64,000 nucleotides of DNA from Variovorax paradoxus (GCF_024734665.1 NZ_CP102931.1:4648001-4712000); one strand, 5' to 3'; shown: positions 9,583 to 17,681, counted from the stretch's first letter. Notes: generated by a model not told the origin, from the letters alone. Numbers and translations: made by a program.

Positions 9583-10491
9583 ATGACAAGACTGGTAGCA
9601 ATCGACTGGGGCACGAGTTCACTGCGCGGCGCACTGCTGGATGCCGGCGGCAAGGTGCTGGAAGAGCGCAGCGATGCGCGCGGCATTCTCACGGTGCCCG
9701 AAGGCGGCTTTCCCGCCGTCTTCGAGACGCTGTTCGGCGACTGGATGCGCCTTGAGGGCACGCGCTGCCTGATCTCCGGCATGGCCGGCAGCAAGCAGGG
9801 CTGGGTGGAAGCGCCCTACTGCGCCTGCCCGGCGGGCCGCGTCGAAGTTGGCCGCAAGATCATCGACATCGATGCTATTCCCGGCGCTCGCATCGCGATC
9901 GTGCCGGGCCTGAGCGATGAGCACGCCGGCGTGCCCGACGTGATGCGCGGCGAAGAGGTTCAGATCTTCGGCGCGATGGAGCTCACGGGCCTGAGCGAAG
10001 GCGTCTTCGTGCTGCCCGGCACCCACAACAAGTGGGCCACGGTAAAAAAGGGGCGCGTCGCGGGCTTTCGCACCTACATGACGGGCGAGTTCTACGCACT
10101 GCTGAGCCAGCACTCGATCCTGGCGCGCACGCTCGATGCATCGGCGCCGCTCGACGAAGCCTCGTTCCTCGAAGGCGTCACACGCTCCGAAAACGGGCAC
10201 GGCCTGCTGCACAACGCCTTCGGCACACGCACGCTCGCGCTGTTCGAGCGCATGCCGAAGGAAGAGCTCGCGAGCTATCTCTCGGGCCTGCTGATTGGCG
10301 AAGAGTTGCGCACGCAGTCGCTGCAGGCGGCCGGCGAGGTGATCCTGATCGGCTCCTCCGCCCTCACCCAGCGCTACACACTGGCCCTGCGCGCCACCGG
10401 CGTCGCCACGCGCACGCTGGGGGCCGAAGCCACCTGGGCCGGGCTGCATGCGCTGTCCGGCTTTCTCGATTCCGACAGAATTCCCGCATGA
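9583..10491 (+). CDS. dgoK: 2-dehydro-3-deoxygalactonokinase
   Basis: A 302-residue kinase of the DgoK family. The N-terminal phosphate-binding motif is IDWGTSSLRGALL, and LPGTHNKWATV in the middle is characteristic of the family. It would phosphorylate 2-keto-3-deoxygalactonate at C6, giving the substrate for the aldolase encoded next. ATG at 9583 is taken because it follows the dehydratase stop by one base; earlier in-frame starts lie inside the dehydratase gene. Its own stop overlaps the aldolase start (ATGA at 10488-10491), so the kinase and aldolase are translationally coupled. Confidence 0.92.
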   Translation: MTRLVAIDWGTSSLRGALLDAGGKVLEERSDARGILTVPEGGFPAVFETLFGDWMRLEGTRCLISGMAGSKQGWVEAPYCACPAGRVEVGRKIIDIDAIPGARIAIVPGLSDEHAGVPDVMRGEEVQIFGAMELTGLSEGVFVLPGTHNKWATVKKGRVAGFRTYMTGEFYALLSQHSILARTLDASAPLDEASFLEGVTRSENGHGLLHNAFGTRTLALFERMPKEELASYLSGLLIGEELRTQSLQAAGEVILIGSSALTQRYTLALRATGVATRTLGAEATWAGLHALSGFLDSDRIPA

Positions 10492-11135
10492 GCACCCCCA
10501 CTCCCCTCGACAAATTCGGCGCCGCGATGCGCGAGCTGCCCTTGGTGGCGATCCTGCGCAGCCTCACGCCCGCCGAGGCAGCCGATGTCGGCGATGCCAT
10601 CGTCGAGCCCGGCTTCCGGCTGCTCGAAGTGCCGCTCAATTCGCCTCAACCACTGGAAAGCATCGCGCTGATGCGCAAGCGCTTTCCGCAGGCGCTGGTC
10701 GGCGCCGGCACAGTGCTCGGAGCGCAGCAAGTGCGCGAGGTGCATGCGGCCGGCGGCGAACTGATCGTCTCGCCCAATTTCAACGCCGAGGTCATTGCCG
10801 AAGCCGTGCGGCTCGGCATGGTCTGCCTGCCGGGCGTCATGACGCCGACCGAGGCTTTCGGCGCGCTCGCGGCCGGTGCCACCGGGCTCAAGCTGTTCCC
10901 GGCCGAACTGGCCTCGCCCGCCGTGGTGAAGGCGCTGCTGGCCGTGCTGCCGGCCGGCACGCCGGTGATGCCCGTGGGCGGCATCACCCCCGCGAACATG
11001 GCCGAATGGCGCGCGGCTGGCGCTGCCGGCTTCGGCATCGGTTCCGCGCTCTACAAGCCCGGCAAGCAGGCCGCGGCGGTGCGCGAAGACGCGAAGAAAT
11101 TCATCGCGGCCTGGACGGGCCTGACCCTCGCCTGA
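10488..11135 (+). CDS. dgoA: 2-dehydro-3-deoxy-6-phosphogalactonate aldolase
   Basis: A 215-residue class I aldolase of the KDPG/KHG family. The general base is Glu47 in LLEVPLNS and the Schiff-base lysine is Lys135 in GLKLFPAE, with the phosphate-binding GAGTVL and PVGGI segments also present. It splits KDPGal (or KDPG) to pyruvate and glyceraldehyde 3-phosphate. The NSPQP segment and the coupling to dgoK favour the DgoA branch over Eda. A separate Eda is encoded at 23735-24376. The ATG at 10488 overlaps the kinase stop. Confidence 0.9.
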   Translation: MSTPTPLDKFGAAMRELPLVAILRSLTPAEAADVGDAIVEPGFRLLEVPLNSPQPLESIALMRKRFPQALVGAGTVLGAQQVREVHAAGGELIVSPNFNAEVIAEAVRLGMVCLPGVMTPTEAFGALAAGATGLKLFPAELASPAVVKALLAVLPAGTPVMPVGGITPANMAEWRAAGAAGFGIGSALYKPGKQAAAVREDAKKFIAAWTGLTLA

Positions 11136-11189
11136 TCCTCGCCTGATCTACGCCCTTACTCCGTAACAAGAAAAATGGAGAGCCCCTCG

Positions 11190-11927
11190 ATGTCCGCCGA
11201 TGCCACCTACGCCAGCCCTGCCGTGCGCAAGCTGCGCGAAGACCTCGCCCTGGCCCTGCGCGCAGCCGCCCACCACGGGCTGTCAGAAGGCGTCTGCAAT
11301 CACTTCAGCGTGATGTTGCCGGGCGCACAAGACCGCTACCTCATCAACCCGCGCGGGCTGCACTGGAGCGAGATCGGCCCCGACGACATCGTGCTGATCG
11401 ACGTGCACGGCGAGGTGCTCGCCGGGCGCCACCGCGTGGAGCCCACCGCCCTCTTCATCCATGGCGCGGTGCACCGCATCACGGGTCATGCAGTCGTGCT
11501 GCACTGCCACATGCCGTATGCCACGGCGCTCACGATCACGGTCGACCGCGCGCTCGACCCGACCGCGAGCCAGAACGCCATGCGCTACATGAACCGCATC
11601 GCCATCGACGCCGAATACAACGGCCTTGCGCTCGACGACGCGGAGGGCGAACGCATCGCCCGCGCCATGGCGGGCAAGGACGTGGCCTTTCTGGCGAACC
11701 ACGGCGTGATCGTGGCCGGCGGCAACATTGCCCACGCCTACGACGACCTCTACTACCTGGAGCGCGCCTGCCTGCACCAGGTGATCGCGCAGTCGACCGG
11801 GCGCCCACTGGTGCCGGTCAATGCGAAGCTGGCCGCGCACGTGGCGGCGCAGATCCAGGGTGAACGCGAGCAGTCGGACCTGTTCTTCGAAGCCCTGCGC
11901 CGCATGCTGCCCGCCCCGCGCGGCTGA
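11190..11927 (+). CDS. Class II aldolase/adducin family protein
   Basis: A 245-residue protein of the fuculose-phosphate aldolase/adducin fold. The zinc site is visible as HCHMPYATAL in the middle and ANHGVIVAG in the C-terminal half, which supplies the third histidine. The ATG at 11190 is preferred because GGAGAG sits eight bases upstream; an ATG at 11175 is in frame. It is last in the dehydratase-dgoK-dgoA operon after a 54-base gap. It may cleave another keto-deoxy sugar or sugar phosphate, or serve as a decarboxylase or dehydratase; the exact reaction is not readable. Confidence 0.82.
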   Translation: MSADATYASPAVRKLREDLALALRAAAHHGLSEGVCNHFSVMLPGAQDRYLINPRGLHWSEIGPDDIVLIDVHGEVLAGRHRVEPTALFIHGAVHRITGHAVVLHCHMPYATALTITVDRALDPTASQNAMRYMNRIAIDAEYNGLALDDAEGERIARAMAGKDVAFLANHGVIVAGGNIAHAYDDLYYLERACLHQVIAQSTGRPLVPVNAKLAAHVAAQIQGEREQSDLFFEALRRMLPAPRG

Positions 11928-11956
11928 ACTTCCGGCCGATACGGCCAATGGCCTAT

Positions 11957-11976
11957 CCGCGGGACATGTTCCGCGG
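11957..11976. promoter_or_regulatory. Near-perfect 20-base palindrome (operator or terminator stem)
   Basis: Positions 11957-11976 read CCGCGG-gACATGTt-CCGCGG, symmetric except for one mismatched pair. It lies 30 bases after the class II aldolase stop and about 150 bases before the small secreted-protein gene. It has no T-run, so a factor-independent terminator is doubtful; an operator or an mRNA 3'-end structure is possible. Confidence 0.4.
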
Positions 11977-12123
11977 TGCAAAGTCCATTCACAATTGTGT
12001 CTTGGCCTTGCTACGTCCTGCACGCAAGGCGCTTACAGCTCTTCATCCGATTTCGCTCCAGCCTTACACCAACTTCACACAAGGCCGCGAGGATGGGGCT
12101 TCCAACCACAACCGGGGGATCAC

Positions 12124-12438
12124 ATGAAACAGCTTTCTTTTGCATTCGGCGCCGCGGCCCTTCTGTCGCTGGCCTCGCTCACCGTTCCGGCCCAGGCCCA
12201 TGCGAGCGGAAACTTCATTCAGGCGCAGGTGTATGTCGTGCCCGCACCGCCGCCTCCGCGCCGCTACTACGCACCGCCGCCTCCGCCGCGTCACTACTAC
12301 GGCCCCGGCTATCGCCGCGACGGCTACTACGACCGCCGCTGGGATGACCGCCGCCACCATGGCGGCCGCCGGGACAACGACGGTGACGGTGTGCCCAACC
12401 GTTACGACCGCCGGCCCAACAACCCCTATCGCTATTGA
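12124..12438 (+). CDS. Small secreted Tyr/Pro/Arg-rich protein with a Ca-binding-like repeat
   Basis: A 104-residue protein. Residues 1-28 are a signal peptide ending near AHAS. The mature part is low-complexity: poly-proline stretches alternating with RRYY and RHYY, then Arg/Asp/Tyr-rich sequence. The last 25 residues contain DNDGDGVPNRYDRRP, which matches the acidic loop of thrombospondin type-3 calcium-binding repeats. GGGGGA upstream of the ATG serves as ribosome site, and a strong terminator follows. Similar short YXW/PPPP-rich secreted proteins are common in Burkholderiales with unknown role; cell-envelope or metal-binding functions are possible. Confidence 0.8.
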   Translation: MKQLSFAFGAAALLSLASLTVPAQAHASGNFIQAQVYVVPAPPPPRRYYAPPPPPRHYYGPGYRRDGYYDRRWDDRRHHGGRRDNDGDGVPNRYDRRPNNPYRY

Positions 12439-12443
12439 TGAAG

Positions 12444-12468
12444 ACCCGGGCCGCGTGCCCGGGTTTTG
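12444..12468 (+). terminator. Rho-independent terminator of the small secreted protein gene
   Basis: An 8-base GC stem (ACCCGGGC ... GCCCGGGT, 12444-12451 with 12457-12464) with a 5-base loop is followed by TTTT on the plus strand. It starts 6 bases after the stop codon and separates this gene from the convergent SDR gene. Confidence 0.8.
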
Positions 12469-12471
12469 CGT

Positions 12472-13179
12472 TCAGGCCGGGGAACCCGCATAGGGCGGCG
12501 TCGCGCTCGACAGGGTCTGCTTGAGCTGCCGCGAGACTTCGTCCGCCAGCACCTCGGGCCGCCCCGCCTCCACGCCCGCCAGCGCCTGGCGCGCCACGTC
12601 GTCCGGCGAGGACTTGTCGCCCTGCACATGCGCGGCCATGTCGGTGTCCATGTAGCCCACGTGCAGGCTCGTGACCTGCGTGCCCTGCCCGGCCAGTTCA
12701 TTGCGCAGGCCGTTGCTCAGCGACCAGGCCGCCGACTTGGTCGCGCTGTAGGTCGCAACGCTCGGGAAGGTGGTCCAGCTCAGGGCCGACAGCACGTTGA
12801 TCACACCCCCGCCGCCGTTGGCCGCGAGCACGGACGCGAAGGCCTGCGTCAGCGCCCAGGGGCCGAAGAAATTGGTTTCGAATTCGGCGCGCGCAGCGGC
12901 CAGCGCATCGGGTGAGCCGAGGAAGCTGGAGCCGCGAGAGATGCCCGCGTTGTTGACGAGCAGCGTGACGTCGCCGCAGGCGCGCACGGCCGCTTCGATC
13001 TGCGCGGGCTGCGTCACGTCGAGTGCCACCGGCGTCACGCCGGGCAAGACGATGCTCTTCGGGTCGCGCGCCGCGCCATAGACCTTGCGCGCACCCGCTG
13101 CCAGCGCCGCCTTCGCAAAGGCGAGACCGAGGCCGCGATTGGCGCCGGTGATGAAGACCACGGAGTCCTTGATTTTCAT
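12472..13179 (-). CDS. SDR-family oxidoreductase
   Basis: A 235-residue short-chain dehydrogenase. The cofactor motif TGANRGLG is at residues 11-18, NNAG follows at about 88, and the active site is Ser in NVLSALSW with the YSATK Tyr/Lys pair at about 145-149. It is cytoplasmic and probably NADP-dependent; the substrate is unknown. It sits 39 bases downstream of the MATE gene on the same strand and probably belongs to the MFS-MATE-SDR transcription unit. Confidence 0.88.
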   Translation of the reverse strand: MKIKDSVVFITGANRGLGLAFAKAALAAGARKVYGAARDPKSIVLPGVTPVALDVTQPAQIEAAVRACGDVTLLVNNAGISRGSSFLGSPDALAAARAEFETNFFGPWALTQAFASVLAANGGGGVINVLSALSWTTFPSVATYSATKSAAWSLSNGLRNELAGQGTQVTSLHVGYMDTDMAAHVQGDKSSPDDVARQALAGVEAGRPEVLADEVSRQLKQTLSSATPPYAGSPA

Positions 13180-13218
13180 GATGAGTCTTTCGTTGATGGA
13201 AATCGTTGAAAACTGTTC

Positions 13219-14640
13219 TCAGGCCTGCGCCACGCGCCGCAGCAGGCCGTTGGTGGTGCGCGGCCAGCCCACGCGGCCGAACCAGGCGCCGCCCGCGATG
13301 GCCGATGCGATCACGATGCCGTACACCACGAGTGCCACGCCCTGCGCCGCGAACACGCCGGTGAGCCCGCCACCCCAGCGCAGCGCCAGCCAGCCGCCCG
13401 TGCCGGCAACCGCCAGGCGCGCGATGTTGCCCAGCACCGGCCACAGCAGGCGGCCCGCGCCCTGCGACGCGAAATACAGCACCAGCCCGACGCCGAAGAA
13501 GCCATACAGCGGCCCCACCACGCGCAGGTAGTGCGCGCCGGTTTCGAGCATGGCCGGGTCGTTGCCGAACAGCAGCAGCCATGGGCGCGGGAACAGCGCG
13601 GCCGCAATGCCGATGGTCTCGGTCAGCGCAAAGGCCAACGCCGCGCCGGCCCAGGTGGCACGCAGCGCACGCTCGCGCTGCCCGGCCCCCATGCAGGTGC
13701 CGACCATCGCAACCAGCGGCGCGCCAAGGCCGAACACCAGCGGCACCAGCAGGTATTCGAGCCGCGAGGCCGTGCCGTAGCCGGCCAGCGCACCCGAGCC
13801 GAAGTGCCCCGTCAGCGCAGTGGCGATGCCGATCGACAGGTTGGTCGCCACCGTCGACACCGCGCCCACCAGCCCGATGCGCAGGATGTCGCGGAACAGC
13901 GGCCAGCGCAGCTTGAGCGCGGCCAGCGTGGGCCGCAGCAGGCTGCGCGGCGAGCGCAGATAGACGATGAGCGCGATAGAGCCCAGCAGGTAGTACAGCA
14001 GCAGCGCCATCGCGCCGCCCGCGATGCCCATGCCCGGCAGCGGCCCGACACCGAATATCAGCAGCGGCGACGCCGGAATGAGGAACACCACGCCCACCAC
14101 AGTGACGTTGGCCGGCACGGACATGTTGCCGGTGCCGCGAATGATGGCCGAGAGCGAATTGAAGAGCCACACGAGCATCGCGCCCGCGAACACCCAGTTC
14201 GAGTACGTGAGCGCCGCGTCGAGCGCGGGCCCGGTGCCGCCCATGATTCCGTAGAGCCAGCGTCCGCCCAGCAGCAACGCCAGCGTGAAGCACAGGCCGA
14301 AGCCCAGCGCTATGACGATGGCATGCCACACCAGCGCGTCGGCATCGGCGCGGCGGCGTGCGCCTAGCGCGCGGGCAATCGACGAGGCGATGCCGCCACC
14401 CATGGCACCGCTCGATGTCATCTGCATCAGCATGACGATGGGGAACACCAGCGCCATGCCCGCGAGCGCATTGGTGCCGAGCTTGCCGACGAAGTAGGTT
14501 TCGATGAGGCCAACGGAGGCCTGCGCCACCATCACCAGCACGTTGGGCGCGGCGAGGCGCAGCAGCGTGGGAACGATGGGCGCCTCGAGCAGGCGGCGCG
14601 TGCGCGGGTCGAGTTCGGCGGTGCTGTTTGAAGCTGTCAT
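13219..14640 (-). CDS. MATE-family multidrug/toxin efflux protein
   Basis: A 473-residue inner-membrane protein with about 12 hydrophobic segments in two homologous halves. PIVPTLLRLAAPN near the N-terminus and the ETYFVGKLG segment are typical of NorM/DinF-like MATE exporters, which use Na+ or H+ gradients. ATG 14640 is chosen. A GTG at 14667 overlaps the upstream MFS stop and would add nine residues and translational coupling, so either start is possible. Being cotranscribed with an MFS carrier and a MarR gene suggests an efflux or detoxification role. Confidence 0.87.
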   Translation of the reverse strand: MTASNSTAELDPRTRRLLEAPIVPTLLRLAAPNVLVMVAQASVGLIETYFVGKLGTNALAGMALVFPIVMLMQMTSSGAMGGGIASSIARALGARRRADADALVWHAIVIALGFGLCFTLALLLGGRWLYGIMGGTGPALDAALTYSNWVFAGAMLVWLFNSLSAIIRGTGNMSVPANVTVVGVVFLIPASPLLIFGVGPLPGMGIAGGAMALLLYYLLGSIALIVYLRSPRSLLRPTLAALKLRWPLFRDILRIGLVGAVSTVATNLSIGIATALTGHFGSGALAGYGTASRLEYLLVPLVFGLGAPLVAMVGTCMGAGQRERALRATWAGAALAFALTETIGIAAALFPRPWLLLFGNDPAMLETGAHYLRVVGPLYGFFGVGLVLYFASQGAGRLLWPVLGNIARLAVAGTGGWLALRWGGGLTGVFAAQGVALVVYGIVIASAIAGGAWFGRVGWPRTTNGLLRRVAQA

Positions 14641-14659
14641 GGAGGGAGCCTCGATGCGT

Positions 14660-15976
14660 TCAGGCACGTGCCGCTGCGGAAGGCGTGACCGGCGTGCCGG
14701 CCTTCGCCGCCGGGCGGCGGATCATCATCACGATCAGCGCCGCCACCAGGCAGGCCGCGCCAGCCGCGTAGAGCGCCGGGGTGTAGGTCAGCAGCAGCGT
14801 GCGAGCAAAGCCGGCGCCATAGGCAGCCGTGGCGGCGCCCAGCTGGTGCGCGGCAAAGACCCAGCCGAACACGAGGCCGACCTTGGCCGGGCCGAAGGCG
14901 GCGCCCGCGAGCTTGACGGTCGGCGGCACGGTGGCGATCCAGTCGAGGCCGTAGAACATCGCGAATATGCCCAGGCCGTAGATGGTGAATTCCGAATGCG
15001 GCAGCCAGAACAGCGACAGCCCGCGCAGGCCGTAGTACCAGAACAGCAGCTTGCGGTTGTCATAGCGGTCCGACAGCCAGCCCGAGAGGATCGTGCCGAC
15101 GAAGTCGAAGGCGCCCATCATCGCGAGCACCGAGGCAGCGGGCACCGCGCCCATGCCGTTGTCGCCGCACAGCGAGATGAAGTGCGTCTGCACGAGCCCG
15201 TTGGTGCTCAGGCCGCAGATGAAGAAGGTGCCGGCCAGGATCCAGAAAGTGCGGTTGGTCGACACCTCCTTCAGCACGCGGAACGGCGTGGCGAAATTCA
15301 TCGCTGGCGCGGCGACGGCAGGCGCTGCCGGCTGCGTGCCGGGCAGTTCGCCATAAGGCAGCAGGCCGATGTCCGAAGGCCGGTTGCGCATGAGGCACAG
15401 CGCCAGCACGCCGATGAGGATGCTGCCGATCACGATCGGCACGATGGCCGAGCGCCAGCCCCAGTGTTCGATCATCCAGGCCGCGAACGGCAGGAAGGCC
15501 AGCTGCCCGGTCGCCGAACTCGCAGTGAGCATGCCGATCACCAGCCCGCGCCGCGCGACGAACCACCGGTTGGCCACTACCGCGCCGAGCACCAGCGCCG
15601 TCATGCCGGTGCCCAGGCCCAGCATCAGGCTCCACAGCACGAACAGCTGCCACAGCTGCGAGGCCATGGTGACCAGCGCCATGCCCATGCCGACGAGCGC
15701 GAGGCCGGTGCAGATCACCGCGCGCAGGCCGTAGCGTTCCATCAGCACCGCGGCGAATGGGCCCATGAGGCCGAACAGCGCGAAGCGCAGAGCGAGCGCC
15801 GACGAGATCTGCTCGGTGCTCCAGCCGAACTCCTTGCCCAGCGGCTGCAGCATGGCGCCCGGCAGGCCCAGCGCGGCCGACATGGTCAGCATGGTCAGGA
15901 AGGTGATGGCGGCGACGATCCATCCGTAGTGGATGCCGCGGCGCTGGAGCCATGCGGAAACGGGGGTGGCGAACAT
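14660..15976 (-). CDS. MFS transporter
   Basis: A 438-residue major-facilitator protein with 12 predicted helices. The loop 2-3 signature is recognisable in MGPFAAVLMERYG, and the second-half equivalent in SGWLSDRYDNRK. The pattern fits oxalate/formate- and monocarboxylate-type or unassigned MFS members. It follows the MarR gene by 104 bases and precedes the MATE gene, whose possible GTG start overlaps this stop codon. The substrate is unknown; regulation by the MarR protein is inferred from position. Confidence 0.86.
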   Translation of the reverse strand: MFATPVSAWLQRRGIHYGWIVAAITFLTMLTMSAALGLPGAMLQPLGKEFGWSTEQISSALALRFALFGLMGPFAAVLMERYGLRAVICTGLALVGMGMALVTMASQLWQLFVLWSLMLGLGTGMTALVLGAVVANRWFVARRGLVIGMLTASSATGQLAFLPFAAWMIEHWGWRSAIVPIVIGSILIGVLALCLMRNRPSDIGLLPYGELPGTQPAAPAVAAPAMNFATPFRVLKEVSTNRTFWILAGTFFICGLSTNGLVQTHFISLCGDNGMGAVPAASVLAMMGAFDFVGTILSGWLSDRYDNRKLLFWYYGLRGLSLFWLPHSEFTIYGLGIFAMFYGLDWIATVPPTVKLAGAAFGPAKVGLVFGWVFAAHQLGAATAAYGAGFARTLLLTYTPALYAAGAACLVAALIVMMIRRPAAKAGTPVTPSAAARA

Positions 15977-16080
15977 GGGACCTCTGCTGTTGGAATGAGA
16001 TGTGGAGGAGAAGAAAAAACGGAAGCCGCGCGCGACGGAACGCGTGATGGGATGGGGTCGGGAAAGCGGTTGGAGGCGGG

Positions 16081-16536
16081 TCAGTCGTCGCCGTCGGGCA
16101 CGTCTTCGGCGCCCAGCAGTTCCATCGACTCGTCGATCAGCAGGTGCAGCGCCAGCACGCGCTCCACACCCAGCAGCGCATTGAGCTTTTGCTGCGCGGT
16201 CTTCCAGTGGGCCAGCGCCTCGCGCCGTTTCTCTTCGCCCTCGGGCGTCACATGCACCAGCCGGCTGCGCGCATCGGCACCGGCGGTCTGCGCGACCAGG
16301 CCCGCGACGATCAGCGGCTGCAGGTTGCGGCTCAGGGTCGAGGCGGTCATCTTGAGTTCGCCCGCCAGGTCGACCGGCCGCGAAGGGCCGAGCCGCGCGA
16401 GGTTCGACAGCAGCGAGTACTGCGTGGTCTTCAAGCCGCTCTTCGACACCTCGGCGTCGTAGAACTGCGAAAGACGGCGCGAAAGCTGGCGCACCTTGAA
16501 GCTGGTGCAGCCGCGTGGCTTGGTGGGGGTGTCCAT
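16081..16536 (-). CDS. MarR-family transcriptional regulator
   Basis: A 151-residue winged-helix regulator. Helices 1-2 carry VRQLSRRLSQFYD, the DNA-recognition helix is in KMTASTLSRNLQPLI at about residues 62-76, and the wing contains DARSRLVHVTPEG. It is divergent from the thioesterase gene. Two palindromic 12-mers begin 10 bases from its start codon, which suggests autorepression and control of both flanks. Confidence 0.9.
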   Translation of the reverse strand: MDTPTKPRGCTSFKVRQLSRRLSQFYDAEVSKSGLKTTQYSLLSNLARLGPSRPVDLAGELKMTASTLSRNLQPLIVAGLVAQTAGADARSRLVHVTPEGEEKRREALAHWKTAQQKLNALLGVERVLALHLLIDESMELLGAEDVPDGDD

Positions 16537-16545
16537 GGGATATTA

Positions 16546-16572
16546 TTGTATGTGCAACTATTGCATATGCAA
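16546..16572. promoter_or_regulatory. Tandem MarR operator half-palindromes
   Basis: TTGTATGTGCAA (16546-16557, imperfect palindrome) and TTGCATATGCAA (16561-16572, perfect palindrome) lie 15 bases apart centre to centre between marR (start 16536) and the thioesterase gene (start 16612). Length, symmetry and location fit MarR-dimer sites covering both promoters. Confidence 0.7.
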
Positions 16573-16611
16573 CTACCACCCTACGCCAAAGCCCCCAGGA
16601 GGAACACAGGC

Positions 16612-17160
16612 ATGACACAAAACCCCAACCAACTCGAAGCCTGGATCGCCGAAGAACGCCGCATCGCCGAGCGCCTCGAAGCCGGCCCGGGCCCCGGCCT
16701 CGCCCGCCCCGAGCAGATCGCCGGCAAGACCGGCCTCGAAGTGATGCAGGCGATGCTGAACGGCGACATTCCCTATGCGGCCATCGCCAAGACGCTGGAC
16801 TTCACGATCCTCGAAGTGCGCCAGGGCGTGGCCATCTTCCAGGGCACGCCGCTGCCGCAACACCTGAACCCGCTGGGCACCATCCATGGCGGCTGGGTCG
16901 CGACGATGCTCGATTCGGCCCTGGGCTGCTCCGTGCACACGATGATGCCGCCCGGGCGCGCCTACACCACCGCCGAGCTGAGCGTGAACTACGTGAAGGG
17001 CCTCACGCCCAAGGTTCAGCGCGTGCGCGCCGAAGGAAAGGTGATCCATTGCGGCAAGCAGCTCGCCACCGCCGAGGCTCGCCTCTATGGGCCCGACGGC
17101 ACGCTGTTCGCGCACGCCACGACCACCTGTCTGGTGTTCGAGGTGCCGCCGGCGCGCTGA
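16612..17160 (+). CDS. PaaI-type hotdog-fold thioesterase
   Basis: A 182-residue protein. The C-terminal 130 residues form a PaaI-like hotdog domain with NPLGTIHGGWVATMLDSA, where the HGG loop and Asp shape the active site. It would hydrolyse aromatic or short acyl-CoA thioesters. The N-terminal 50 residues (IAEERRIAERLEA region) are an extra helical stretch seen in some members. AGGAGG 11 bases before the ATG is an unusually complete ribosome site. It is divergent from marR and probably repressed by it. Confidence 0.88.
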   Translation: MTQNPNQLEAWIAEERRIAERLEAGPGPGLARPEQIAGKTGLEVMQAMLNGDIPYAAIAKTLDFTILEVRQGVAIFQGTPLPQHLNPLGTIHGGWVATMLDSALGCSVHTMMPPGRAYTTAELSVNYVKGLTPKVQRVRAEGKVIHCGKQLATAEARLYGPDGTLFAHATTTCLVFEVPPAR

Positions 17161-17178
17161 GCCCTTGCGCCAGGGTTG

Positions 17179-17514
17179 CTATCGGGTTGGGCAGGAGGGC
17201 GTCAGCACCAGGAAGCGAACGCCCCAGAGCACCGCCAGCACCAGCCCCACCCACAGCAGCCAGTGCGGCTTGCGCCGCCGCACCGACAGCACCACCGCCA
17301 CGACCAGCAAGGGAATCAGGTACGCGAAAGACTCGACCCGCGCGTCCACCCCGTGGTCGATGGGCAAGGTGCAGAAGGTCATGCCGTCGGTGCGCATCGC
17401 CGGGTCTTCCAGCATCCACTCGTAGCGGTTGCGCGGAATGCCGAACAGCATCGCGGTGCAGAACAGCGCGTAGACCGCCGACACGAGCACGAAAACAGAT
17501 CGCTTCACGTTCAT
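17179..17514 (-). CDS. Small hypothetical membrane protein
   Basis: A 111-residue protein with about three hydrophobic helices: residues 5-25, about 65-82, and 88-106 around LLWVGLVLAVLWGVRFLVL. A basic RRRK turn separates the last two. A conserved-looking periplasmic loop contains PRNRYEW and a single Cys. I do not recognise a family. The start at 17514 places the first helix at the N-terminus; the frame is open upstream to 17637. It is convergent with the thioesterase gene and its start faces the Fur-controlled iron operon. Confidence 0.65.
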   Translation of the reverse strand: MNVKRSVFVLVSAVYALFCTAMLFGIPRNRYEWMLEDPAMRTDGMTFCTLPIDHGVDARVESFAYLIPLLVVAVVLSVRRRKPHWLLWVGLVLAVLWGVRFLVLTPSCPTR

Positions 17515-17608
17515 CACATCCTGTTGAGCGGCGCAGGCACCGTACTTTGCAACGAGGCAGTAGGCCTTCGACCTGTAAGTCCAAAGGCGTCGCAGTTCAT
17601 GCCCCCAG

Positions 17609-17623
17609 TGATAATTATTCTCA
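17609..17623. promoter_or_regulatory. Fur box upstream of the ferric iron importer
   Basis: TGATAATTATTCTCA matches the 7-1-7 Fur inverted repeat TGATAAT-n-ATTATCA at 14 of the 15 positions (central base free). It ends 58 bases before the binding-protein start codon at 17682, so iron-replete Fur should repress the operon. It may also affect the divergent small membrane-protein gene at 17514. Confidence 0.85.
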
Positions 17624-17681
17624 TCCGAGACCTGCAACAGGCCTCGGAGCTTTCTAGAACACCCGCTCCCGGAGGATTCTC

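Noticed and set aside
7734..9794. Long open minus-strand frame (about 690 codons) opposite the dehydratase and dgoK genes.
   Set aside because: Composition is Arg/His/Ala-rich with no recognisable domain, and it lies exactly antisense to clear genes; long antisense frames are expected at this GC content.
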